Part shown: one piece after another, positions 1-6,910 of the stretch | Numbering within the stretch: the stretch's first letter is position 1 | Layout: the number at the start of each line of letters is the position of its first letter | Assembly: GCA_022825185.1 (NCBI GenBank) | Contig: JAJDYK010000176.1 | Coordinates: forward strand, 23,955-87,954 | Direction: 5' to 3' | DNA length: 64,000 nucleotides | DNA from: Candidatus Latescibacterota bacterium | Lineage (GTDB): Bacteria > Latescibacterota > UBA2968 > UBA8231 | The notes under the pieces: generated by a model | Seen by the model: the letters and a program-made list of their open reading frames with translations, nothing else | The model's database searches: none | Told to the model about the DNA's origin: nothing | Made by a program: the position numbers and the translations under genes

Positions 1-1061
1 TCGATGAAGAGGGTGCCCCAGGCGAGAAACTGCAAGCTGGGGACCCCCAGCCCGGACTGGAAGGTCACGTCGGCGAAAAATCCATTGCCGAGGTTGCGGT
101 ACAGGCTGTTGGTCTCCCATTGGTAGTTGGTGACGAAGAAGTCGAACTGGCCGTCGCCGTCGTAGTCGCCCACGTCAACCCCCATGCCGGCCAGCGGCTT
201 GCCCGCGTCGTTATAGGCCACTCCAGCCAAAGCGCCGATCTCGGCAAAGCGGCCGCCGTCGTTGCGGTAGAGTAAATTGGGGGTGCGATCGCCGGCCGCG
301 TACAGGTCGAGATCGCCGTCTGCGTCGTAGTCGATGAAAAAGGCCCCTAATTCCTTGGCGGCATCCGGCAGCAACCCGGCTTCCTCGGTGACATCGGTAA
401 AAGTTGCGTCGTCTTCGTTGCGATAAAAGACATCGCGCTGCGGCTCAAAGGCCTCCGGCCCGCAGTACACCGCAATCCCGGAGCGGAGGCAAGGCTCGTG
501 TATCTCGGGGTGAAATTTGGCGTAATTGGCGACGAAGAAGTCCAAGTCGCCGTCTAAATCGTAGTCGGCAAAGGCCGCGCCCGTACTCATCGCTGGATTG
601 ACTAGCGTTGGTCCGGCCACGCCGGCCGCGTCGGTTACATCGGCGAACTGGCCGGTGCCCTCGTTGCGATAGAGGATGTTGGGGCCGTAGGCCGTGATGT
701 ACAAGTCCAAGTCACCGTCTGAGTCGTAGTCGGCTGCGGCACAACCCAACCCATAGCCCGAATTGGCCACGCCAGCATGGTTGGTTACATCGGCGAACTG
801 ACCGGCGCTCGCGTTGCGATAAAGTGCACTCGGTCCTGCACTGTTGACGAAGTAGAGGTCGAGCCACCCGTCGCCATCGTAGTCGAAAAAGGCCGTGCCC
901 GAGCCCATGGTTTCCATTGGGTATTTTTGCCCCTCGGCTCCGTTTTGATGGCGAAAGGTGATCCCGGCCTCGGCTGACGCCTCGACAAACTGCACCTCGG
1001 CGCGGCTTAGCGCAGCCCACAGGCAGGCCAGAGCGGCTCCTAAGAGGACGCGCTGCGTCAC
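1..1061 (-). CDS. CRTAC-type FG-GAP/VCBS repeat protein, C-terminus outside window
   Basis: About 353 codons are visible, read leftward off the window edge. The N-terminus is a hydrophobic signal-like segment, followed by the opening typical of CRTAC1-like proteins (VEASAEAGITF, then GSGTAFFDYDGDGWLDLY). At least five FG-GAP/VCBS repeats with calcium-binding DxDxDGxxD loops follow (DYDSDGDLDLY, DYDLDGDLDFF, DYDADGDLDLY), so an exported beta-propeller is likely. The GTG start overlaps the stop of the upstream small gene by four bases (GTGA), indicating translational coupling. It resembles the protein at 57114-58742 more than the two TPR fusions (YCGPEAF and YRNE motifs shared). Whether it ends in an ASPIC/UnbV domain or carries TPRs cannot be seen. 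The substrate or partner is unknown. Confidence 0.85.
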   Translation of the reverse strand, partial: MTQRVLLGAALACLWAALSRAEVQFVEASAEAGITFRHQNGAEGQKYPMETMGSGTAFFDYDGDGWLDLYFVNSAGPSALYRNASAGQFADVTNHAGVANSGYGLGCAAADYDSDGDLDLYITAYGPNILYRNEGTGQFADVTDAAGVAGPTLVNPAMSTGAAFADYDLDGDLDFFVANYAKFHPEIHEPCLRSGIAVYCGPEAFEPQRDVFYRNEDDATFTDVTEEAGLLPDAAKELGAFFIDYDADGDLDLYAAGDRTPNLLYRNDGGRFAEIGALAGVAYNDAGKPLAGMGVDVGDYDGDGQFDFFVTNYQWETNSLYRNLGNGFFADVTFQSGLGVPSLQFLAWGTLFI

Positions 1062-1237
1062 TCGTGCTGGGAATCTGCGGCGGCTTCGCTAGCCCCGCGG
1101 CCGGCGGCCATGTTGCGGATCATCTTAACTACGTCGCCAAAGGCCTTGTAGGCGACGGCGATGACAATGCCGTAAAAGAGGACACTGGCGGCGATGAAGA
1201 CGATTTGCCACAGGACTTTCCAAGTTTCGACGTCCAT
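1058..1237 (-). CDS. 59-aa single-helix membrane protein, possible symporter accessory
   Basis: The ATG at 1237 has an AAAGG ribosome-binding site nine bases upstream. The 59-residue product has one transmembrane helix at about residues 9-30 (VLWQIVFIAASVLFYGIVIA), then an amphipathic basic stretch (KAFGDVVKMIRNM) and a short polar tail. The stop overlaps the GTG of the CRTAC gene. Small one-helix proteins of this kind are often encoded beside sodium:solute symporters. Here a symporter gene ends about 1.3 kb upstream on the same strand and the TnpB gene lies between them, so the two were probably adjacent before the insertion. The accessory role is inference; the reading frame and helix are read directly. 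Confidence 0.6.
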   Translation of the reverse strand: MDVETWKVLWQIVFIAASVLFYGIVIAVAYKAFGDVVKMIRNMAAGRGASEAAADSQHE

Positions 1238-1373
1238 AGAGAACCTTTCAGGGGACTGCCGTTTTTAGGAGGCAGGGGAATGGAAGGCGGCTTGCACGAC
1301 GGGCGCGTATGCGTCCCTGAGTGCAGGCCGATACAGTTTTGACGCGGCTAGACACAAGGGAGAGATTGTAATA

Positions 1374-2558
1374 ATGCAACGCTCTTATCAGTATCGCCTC
1401 TACCCCAACGCCGAACAGGCCGCCGCCTTGGAAACGATTCTGTGCCAATCGCGCCTGCTGTACAACGAGGCGTTGGCACATCGCAGAGACGTGTATAAGC
1501 ATACCGAGCAATCGGTGTCCTATGCCGATCAGTGGGACCGCTTCAGGGAGGATCGGAAGGCCCGTCTTGAAGACTTCGGGCTGCTGAATGCCACGGCCGT
1601 TCAGCAGCTTCTTAGACGCCTCGACAAGACGTTTCAGGCGTTCTTTCGTCGCATTAGAAACGGCGACAAGCCCGGCTTTCCACGCTTCAAGCCTGCCACG
1701 CGGTTCCGTTCTATGGAATACCGGTATGGCGACGGGTGCAAGCTCCAAGGAGCCGTCCGGTCGCAGGATTGCGGACGCGATGTGCTCTACTTCCAGCACG
1801 TCGGCCAGGTGCGCATTCGCCTCCACCGGCCGGTCCCCGAAGGATGCTTGAAACACGTTACCCTGACCCGCAAGACGGGGGGGCGCTGGTTGGTCTGTTT
1901 CGCTGGTGACGATGGGGTGGAGCCCCCGCCGTTGCGCACGGGGAAGGCCGTAGGGGTTGATAAAGGCTTGAGGTCCCTTCTGGCTTTCTCGGACGGCACG
2001 CGCATTGACAACCCCCGTTGGCTGCGCACGTCGTTGGCACGGCTCCGACGCGCCCAACGCTCGCTGGCGCGTAAGGCTAAGGGTGGCTCTAACCGCTACA
2101 AGCAGGCCCAGCGGGTGGCACGACTGCACGAGCGCATCGCCAACCAGCGCAAAGACTTTTGGCACAAGATAACCAACCGCTTGACCCAGACCTATGCGCT
2201 GGTCGCGGTGGAGGATTTTCCTCTGGGGTTTATCACCAAAAACAGACACTTGGCATTGTCGGCCCACGACGCCGGATTGGGGATGTTCCAAGCTATGCTG
2301 GACTACAAGGCTGAAAGAGCCGGTTGCGCCGTCGTAGCTGTGGATCCCAAGCACACCTCGCAAGTCTGTTCCGGTTGCGGCCAGATGGCCAAGAAGTCGT
2401 TGCGTCAACGGTGGCATTCGTGTTCCTGCGGCGTCGAGTTAGACCGCGACGTGAATGCGGCTGTAAATATCTTGCACAAGGCCCGGTGCGGGCCGTTGGC
2501 CGTCAACGTGGACGCAGTAAGGTCGTACGTAGGCCAAGAAGCTGTTTGCGTTAGCTGA
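1374..2558 (+). CDS. tnpB: TnpB RNA-guided endonuclease, RuvC and zinc-finger residues intact
   Basis: The 394-residue protein has the complete TnpB layout: an N-terminal helix-turn-helix/OrfB region (RSYQYRLYPNAEQ), a wedge-like middle and a split RuvC nuclease. RuvC-I is AVGVDKGLRS with Asp196, RuvC-II is VAVEDF with Glu280, and RuvC-III is DRDVNAA at 357-363. The zinc ribbon is CSGC at 332-335 and CSC at 350-352. Nothing is frameshifted, so the nuclease may be active. TnpB proteins of this family cut DNA guided by a reRNA/omegaRNA made from the 3' end of the gene and the element's right end; that region here would be about 2400-2580. No TnpA transposase is present. The start is the first ATG after GGGAGAGATTGTAATA, a usable ribosome-binding site. 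Confidence 0.9.
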   Translation: MQRSYQYRLYPNAEQAAALETILCQSRLLYNEALAHRRDVYKHTEQSVSYADQWDRFREDRKARLEDFGLLNATAVQQLLRRLDKTFQAFFRRIRNGDKPGFPRFKPATRFRSMEYRYGDGCKLQGAVRSQDCGRDVLYFQHVGQVRIRLHRPVPEGCLKHVTLTRKTGGRWLVCFAGDDGVEPPPLRTGKAVGVDKGLRSLLAFSDGTRIDNPRWLRTSLARLRRAQRSLARKAKGGSNRYKQAQRVARLHERIANQRKDFWHKITNRLTQTYALVAVEDFPLGFITKNRHLALSAHDAGLGMFQAMLDYKAERAGCAVVAVDPKHTSQVCSGCGQMAKKSLRQRWHSCSCGVELDRDVNAAVNILHKARCGPLAVNVDAVRSYVGQEAVCVS

Positions 2559-2559
2559 C

Positions 2560-2578
2560 AGTAGTTCACTGCACTACT
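2560..2578. repeat. Short hairpin at the tnpB/symporter 3' junction
   Basis: AGTAGT (2560-2565) and ACTACT (2573-2578) form a six-base stem with a seven-base loop, starting two bases after the tnpB stop and covering the symporter stop codon (2574-2576). It could be the right-end hairpin of the IS200/IS605 element or a weak bidirectional terminator. No T-run follows it. Confidence 0.35.
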
Positions 2579-4115
2579 CCATGTTGCTAAAGTCTAGGGG
2601 GCGCGGCGGGTGCGAGCGCTGGGTGAGCGAGGCCACGACCAGCATGGCGAGGCCACCCAAGGCTAGGCTGGTAATCCCGACGAGGTTGGAGTTTTCGACC
2701 AGCGGTAACATAAAATCGGGCACTAAGTGCTGGTTTTCGTTCATGATTAGGAAATTGAGGGGTACCAGCGCGCCCAGTATCAACGCGCAGTACGCACCTG
2801 GGGTATTGGCCTTTTTCCAGTACAGCCCCAAGGCTACGGTGCCGACGCAGCCGGCGAAGTAGATGGTGCCGGTGACGTACATAAAGCGGAAGGCCGTCTC
2901 GGGAAGCTGGTAGAGTGCGCCGAAAATGGCCAAAAAGGCGGCGAGGATGACGACGATGGCCCGAGTCCAGTAGATTTCGCGCTCGCTCGACAGCCCACCC
3001 CAAGTGCCGTCGGCCTCGCGCTCGCCGCCCGACTTGGCGAGCATGGCCTTGATCGGCGAGACCACGTCGCGGACGATGACGCCGCTCCAAGCCAGCAGGT
3101 AGCTGTCGTGGGTGGACATGAAGGCCGCGAACATCCCGGCCATGAGCAGACCCGCGATGCCGATGGGCAGGATTTTGCCGAGCATTTCGGGCATGGCGTA
3201 GTGGGGGTCGAGTTCGGGGTTGCCAAAATAGGCCAGCGCTGCGATACCCCAAAACATCGGCACCATCGCCCGCCCCATGACCGTGCCCGCGGCGATCCAG
3301 AACACGCGGCGGGCCACCTTGGGGCTTTCGGCACTCAGCGGCCGCATCATTTCGGGTTGCCAAACCACGCCGACTAGGCCGACGCAGAATAAAAATAAGA
3401 TCATTGAGATGCCGTAGCCGGGATTGGCTATGGGGTCAAAGCCGACATCGCCTTTGTGGACTTGCACGGCTTGGACGAGGTTGTCCCAGCCGAGCTGGGG
3501 GTGATTGAGAATGATATACGTGCCAAAGAGAAACCCCAGTGCCAGCAGCACGAACTGGGCGAAGTCCGTCAGCACCACCGAGACCATGCCGCCCATCAGC
3601 GTGTAGAAGACGACGATGAGCAACATGCCGATCATGACGTAGTTGACGTATTCCTTGTCGAGACCGGTGAAGCCGACGACGAATTTGCTGCCGAGGATTG
3701 GGAACAGCCCCATGTTGAGGGTACCGGCGAGAGTGAGGATAATGCCGCCGAGTAGGCGCACGCCGCGCGTGTATTTGAGTTCGTAGAACTCGGGCACGGT
3801 CATCACCTGCAAATGGCGCAGGCGGCTGACGATGAAGCCAGTGCGACCGATGATCAGGGTGGTGATCAGGGCCATGAGGCCAAAGACGAAGGGCACAAAG
3901 CCGTACTTAAAGCCCTCCTCGGCCATGTACATGACCGTTACTAGCCCGAGGCCGGTCGAGACCATTGTGGCGACGGCCATGTGGGTTTTGAGGCCGCGGC
4001 CAGCGACGAGGAAATCGGAGATGCCTTTGATGGCACCTCGGGCCAACGTGCCAGCGACAATGGTGCCGCCGACATAGATGAGGACGATGGCGTAGTCAAT
4101 CCAACTCAGGTGCAT
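2574..4115 (-). CDS. Sodium:solute symporter (SSS family)
   Basis: The 513-residue membrane protein has about 13 hydrophobic helices and a length normal for the family. The hallmark SSS segment YTLMGGMVSVVLTDFAQF is present, as is the opening IDYAIVLIYVGGTIVAG with the following SDFLVAGRGL motif. Start: the ATG at 4115 has AAGGAG five bases upstream. An in-frame extension upstream would read antisense into the neighbouring gene and has no family similarity. It probably imports an organic solute by cotransport with sodium; the substrate cannot be told from sequence. A plausible promoter lies at 4150-4178. Downstream on the same strand are the small one-helix protein and the CRTAC gene, now separated from it by the TnpB insertion. 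Confidence 0.9.
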   Translation of the reverse strand: MHLSWIDYAIVLIYVGGTIVAGTLARGAIKGISDFLVAGRGLKTHMAVATMVSTGLGLVTVMYMAEEGFKYGFVPFVFGLMALITTLIIGRTGFIVSRLRHLQVMTVPEFYELKYTRGVRLLGGIILTLAGTLNMGLFPILGSKFVVGFTGLDKEYVNYVMIGMLLIVVFYTLMGGMVSVVLTDFAQFVLLALGFLFGTYIILNHPQLGWDNLVQAVQVHKGDVGFDPIANPGYGISMILFLFCVGLVGVVWQPEMMRPLSAESPKVARRVFWIAAGTVMGRAMVPMFWGIAALAYFGNPELDPHYAMPEMLGKILPIGIAGLLMAGMFAAFMSTHDSYLLAWSGVIVRDVVSPIKAMLAKSGGEREADGTWGGLSSEREIYWTRAIVVILAAFLAIFGALYQLPETAFRFMYVTGTIYFAGCVGTVALGLYWKKANTPGAYCALILGALVPLNFLIMNENQHLVPDFMLPLVENSNLVGITSLALGGLAMLVVASLTQRSHPPRPLDFSNME

Positions 4116-4149
4116 AGGTACTCCTTGAGATGCGGTGAATGAGCGGCCT

Positions 4150-4178
4150 AATATAACTCTTAGGTCGCGCCTGTTAAA
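4150..4178 (-). promoter_or_regulatory. Putative sigma70-type promoter of the symporter
   Basis: On the minus strand TTTAAC and TATATT are separated by exactly 17 bases, about 35 bases upstream of the symporter start. The -10 matches five of six consensus bases; the -35 is weaker. Confidence 0.4.
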
Positions 4179-4181
4179 CCC

Positions 4182-4229
4182 TATCACCTCATTTTGACAG
4201 GGGCAGTCGAGGGCGTTAATTAGGTGATA
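4182..4229. promoter_or_regulatory. Inverted repeat TATCACCT/AGGTGATA in divergent intergenic region
   Basis: TATCACCT at 4182-4189 and its exact reverse complement AGGTGATA at 4222-4229 flank a consensus -35 element TTGACA (4194-4199, plus strand) in the gap between the divergent symporter and Uma2 genes. The half-sites are 40 bases apart start to start, roughly four helical turns, so a repressor or looping site is possible. Confidence 0.35.
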
Positions 4230-4299
4230 AGTTGTCTTTGGGAGCGCAGGCGTCCTTGGGATGCTAGGCGTTGATTTGGTAGAAGAAAGGAAAAATTCC

Positions 4300-5286
4300 A
4301 TGGCGGAAAGAAGCGTTGCAGAGGCTTTAGCCGACGAGGGGGCGGTGTTGTACACACCCGATGGCCAGCGGCTGGTGTTCCCCGGCTGCCACGCCAAGCG
4401 CGTATCCGCGGCTGAGATCGAAACGTACGAAGGTCGCTTTGAGTATTGGGACGGGCCGACCGAAACTCTAATTGTGGCCGACGATGACGCGGGCATCGTC
4501 AGTGCCGATCACGAGTTGCCAGCGCAGTATCTGGCGCAACTAACCCAACAGCTCGCCGATGAGTGCGGGGCGCATTTCATGGCGTTTGGCACTACGAGCA
4601 TCTGGCGGCTGGACGACGCGGGCCGCTACGAAGCCATTTTGCGGCCCGATCAGTTCATCTACTTGCGTCCGCACGAGGCTTGGCTGCCGGATCACCTAGG
4701 GCTGAAGTTGGGCATTCACTCCTTGCCGGACGTGGTTTTGGAAGTGGATCACACTACGGATATTCGGCAGAGTAAGTTGCAAAAGTATCAGGCATGGGGG
4801 TTCCCGGAGCTATGGGTAGAGGTGCCGGATGCGTTCACGCCGTATCGCCGGGCGGGTGCGCCGGGGCTGAGGATTCGCGTGTGGGAGGAGGGGCGGTATC
4901 GGCAGGTGGAGGCGAGTCGGGCGTTTGCGGGTTGGACGGCCGAAGAGATTCACGCGGCACTGAACGAGAGGGAGGGCTGGTCGGCGGCGACGATTGACGC
5001 CTTGTTGCGCGTGGCCAAGTACCTGACCAAGCAGTTGGGCACGGCTGGTCCAGAGGGTTCGGCACGGTTGTCGAGGCACCGCGCCGAAGGTCGCGCCGAG
5101 GGTGAGCGGGCGTTGTTGTGCCGCCTAGCGGCGCAAAGGTTCGGCGACGAGGTGGCTGCGAGTTTGGGGGGCTTGTTGGTGGGCTGGGCGAGTGAGGATT
5201 TAGTGCAGGTGGGTGATTGGATCGTTGAGTGCGCCAGCGGCGACGAGCTGTTGCGGCGGGTGCGGGAGACGAGCATAGGGTCTTAA
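4300..5286 (+). CDS. Uma2-family (DUF820) PD-(D/E)xK-fold protein
   Basis: The core LPDVVLEVDHTTD and KLQKYQAWGFPELWVEVPD is the Uma2/DUF820 signature of a restriction-endonuclease-like fold, with candidate acidic and basic residues at Asp144, Glu148, Asp150 and Lys159. The C-terminal part is helical and charged and carries the RAEGRAEGERALL segment common behind such domains. The ATG at 4300 (MAERSV) is preferred because AGAAAGG precedes it; an earlier ATG at 4261 lacks a ribosome-binding site. Members are often expanded in cyanobacteria and other environmental bacteria, with no firmly established function; nuclease activity is only predicted by fold. It is followed after 16 bases by a haem-lipoprotein gene, with no obvious functional link. 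Confidence 0.75.
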   Translation: MAERSVAEALADEGAVLYTPDGQRLVFPGCHAKRVSAAEIETYEGRFEYWDGPTETLIVADDDAGIVSADHELPAQYLAQLTQQLADECGAHFMAFGTTSIWRLDDAGRYEAILRPDQFIYLRPHEAWLPDHLGLKLGIHSLPDVVLEVDHTTDIRQSKLQKYQAWGFPELWVEVPDAFTPYRRAGAPGLRIRVWEEGRYRQVEASRAFAGWTAEEIHAALNEREGWSAATIDALLRVAKYLTKQLGTAGPEGSARLSRHRAEGRAEGERALLCRLAAQRFGDEVAASLGGLLVGWASEDLVQVGDWIVECASGDELLRRVRETSIGS

Positions 5287-5302
5287 AACTTCAGGAGGAA
5301 GC

Positions 5303-5728
5303 ATGACAAAATGGATGCAATGCGGGTTGTGGGTCGCGGCCCTGTTGTGGGCCGGTTGCGGGGGCGATGACTCGACGGTGGGGCCGGACGAGAGTGCCAT
5401 CGAGGGCAGTCGCACGGAAGCTACTCTTGCAGAGGTCAGCGAAGTATTTGCGGTTAGTTGCGCCTTTTCGGGCTGTCACGGCGGAGAGGAGCTTGCGGCC
5501 GGTTTGTCGCTGGAGGGCGACTTTGCCGGGCGCATCGTCGGCGTCGCCAGTGAGCAGCGGTCCGATTTCAAGCTAGTCGATCCGGGCAATCCCAATAAGT
5601 CGTACCTGCTGATGAAGGTGCGCGGCGACGACGAAATCATCAGTCTGCAAATGCCGCCGGGCAATCCGTTGCCCGCCGAGCAGGTGGAGATAATCCGCGC
5701 GTGGATCGCCAGCGGGGCGAAAGAATAA
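5303..5728 (+). CDS. Small exported c-type-cytochrome-like lipoprotein
   Basis: The 141-residue protein starts at an ATG five bases after AGGAGG. A short signal with lipobox LWAGC places the lipidated cysteine near residue 19. The mature part contains CAFSGCHGG, a CxxxxCH variant of the haem c attachment motif. It ends with MPPGNPLPAEQVEIIRAWI, the C-terminal helix pattern of planctomycete/myxobacterial-type cytochrome c domains. A periplasmic electron-transfer role is therefore plausible, but the four-residue spacing between the cysteines differs from classical CxxCH and attachment is not certain. Its stop codon shares one base with the start of the dehydrogenase that follows (TAATG), suggesting translational coupling. 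Confidence 0.7.
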   Translation: MTKWMQCGLWVAALLWAGCGGDDSTVGPDESAIEGSRTEATLAEVSEVFAVSCAFSGCHGGEELAAGLSLEGDFAGRIVGVASEQRSDFKLVDPGNPNKSYLLMKVRGDDEIISLQMPPGNPLPAEQVEIIRAWIASGAKE

Positions 5729-6765
5729 TGCCGGTTTTTTCTCCGTCGTCCTTGACCGAAATTACTGCGTCCATTTTTGCCGCGGCTGGAATGCGCGCTG
5801 ACGAGGCGCGCGTGGTCGCTGAATTGCTCGTCGAGGCCAATCTCGTCGGTCACGATTCGCACGGCGTCATCCGCATTCCCCAGTACTTGGGCCAAGCCGA
5901 AGCCGGCGACATCGTGCCAGACGCCACGGTTGAAGTCGTGCACGAGGCTCCGACGCTCGCCGTGCTCGACGCGCATTGGGGCTTTGGGCAGGTGGCGATG
6001 AGTCGCGGTGTGGACATGGCTCTAGAGAAGGCGCGGGCTACGGGCATGGCCGCTATCTCCGTCCGCCAAGCCAATCACGTCGGTCGTCTCGGCAGCTATG
6101 TGGAGCGCATTGCCGAAGAGACTGCTATTGCCCTGATGTTTGTCAACGGCGCGCCGGTCTGTCGCATGGCCCCGTGGGGCGGGCGCGAGGCGCGGCACGG
6201 CACTAATCCAATCGCCATGGGGTTTCCGTCGCGCAGCGGCCCGCCAGTCGTCCTCGACATGACTACGTCGGCGGTGGCCGAGGGTAAGGTGCGGGTGCAG
6301 CGCAATCGCGGGGCCGAGGTACCCGACGGCTGGCTGCTCGACGCGGAGGGGCAGCCGACCAACGATCCCAACACGCTGTACGCCGATCCGCCCGGTACCA
6401 TCCTGCCCTTGGGCGGCAGTCTTGGCCACAAGGGCTACGGCCTCAACGTGGGGGTCGAGCTGTTGGCCGGTGCATTGGCTGGGGCTGGCTGCATAGGTCA
6501 GGATCGGCGCTTCCGCAACGGGGCATTGCTGTTGGTGCTTGACGTGGAAAAGCTGGTGGGATTAGATGCGTATTTCGCCGAGGCGGACACGTATATCGAG
6601 TTTGTCAAATCTGCGGCTACGGCACCGGGCGTCGAGGCGATCTTGATGCCTGGGGACAGTGAGCGGGCGATGGCAGAGAAGCGGAAGGTGGAGGGGATCT
6701 TTGTGGAGGACGAGACGTGGGCGCAGATTGTGGCGAGTGCGGCGAAGGTGGGGGTTGAGATTTGA
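5728..6765 (+). CDS. Ldh2-type malate/L-lactate/ureidoglycolate-like dehydrogenase
   Basis: This is a 345-residue NAD(P)-dependent 2-oxoacid reductase of the Ldh2/malate-dehydrogenase type, distinct from the Rossmann-fold lactate dehydrogenases. Diagnostic features are LVEANLVGHDSHGVIRIPQY with the presumed catalytic His45, the NHVGRLGSY motif, the GTNPIAMGFP segment and the LGHKGYGL motif. The start ATG overlaps the TAA of the upstream lipoprotein gene, which fixes it better than the in-frame start 27 bases earlier. Substrate preference among malate, lactate, sulfolactate or ureidoglycolate cannot be told. The last ~53 codons are repeated as a remnant at 10006-10170, marking one end of a tandem duplication. 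Confidence 0.88.
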   Translation: MPVFSPSSLTEITASIFAAAGMRADEARVVAELLVEANLVGHDSHGVIRIPQYLGQAEAGDIVPDATVEVVHEAPTLAVLDAHWGFGQVAMSRGVDMALEKARATGMAAISVRQANHVGRLGSYVERIAEETAIALMFVNGAPVCRMAPWGGREARHGTNPIAMGFPSRSGPPVVLDMTTSAVAEGKVRVQRNRGAEVPDGWLLDAEGQPTNDPNTLYADPPGTILPLGGSLGHKGYGLNVGVELLAGALAGAGCIGQDRRFRNGALLLVLDVEKLVGLDAYFAEADTYIEFVKSAATAPGVEAILMPGDSERAMAEKRKVEGIFVEDETWAQIVASAAKVGVEI

Positions 6766-6910
6766 GGTGGGAAGATACACGCGTTATTTTTTATTTACGA
6801 TGTTACAAACGTGTTCGCCCAGATGCTTCTAGGTTTTTCTTGAACACGCTGACTGCTTAAAGGCGGATCAACCCGTTTCTTGAGTACATAGCCCAAAGGA
6901 AAATAATGTT

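Larger units (their letters stand above)
1250..2580 (+). mobile_element. IS200/IS605-family TnpB-only element (IS1341-like), limits approximate
   Basis: A lone tnpB with no tnpA lies between two minus-strand genes that look like former neighbours. The 3' limit is probably close to the symporter stop, because only 15 bases separate the two stop codons and a short hairpin covers this gap. The left limit lies somewhere after 1237; that stretch has an imperfect GGGCGC/GCGTCCC hairpin near 1300-1316. No terminal repeats or target duplications are expected in this family, and none were seen. Confidence 0.5.

Noticed and set aside
1248..2417. 389-residue frame antisense to tnpB
   Set aside because: It is a shadow of a GC-rich coding gene: low-complexity, no family resemblance, and the opposite strand has all TnpB motifs.
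4116..4496. N-terminal extension of the symporter
   Set aside because: It runs antisense to the Uma2 gene, has no helices, and the internal ATG at 4115 has a good ribosome-binding site and the true SSS start.
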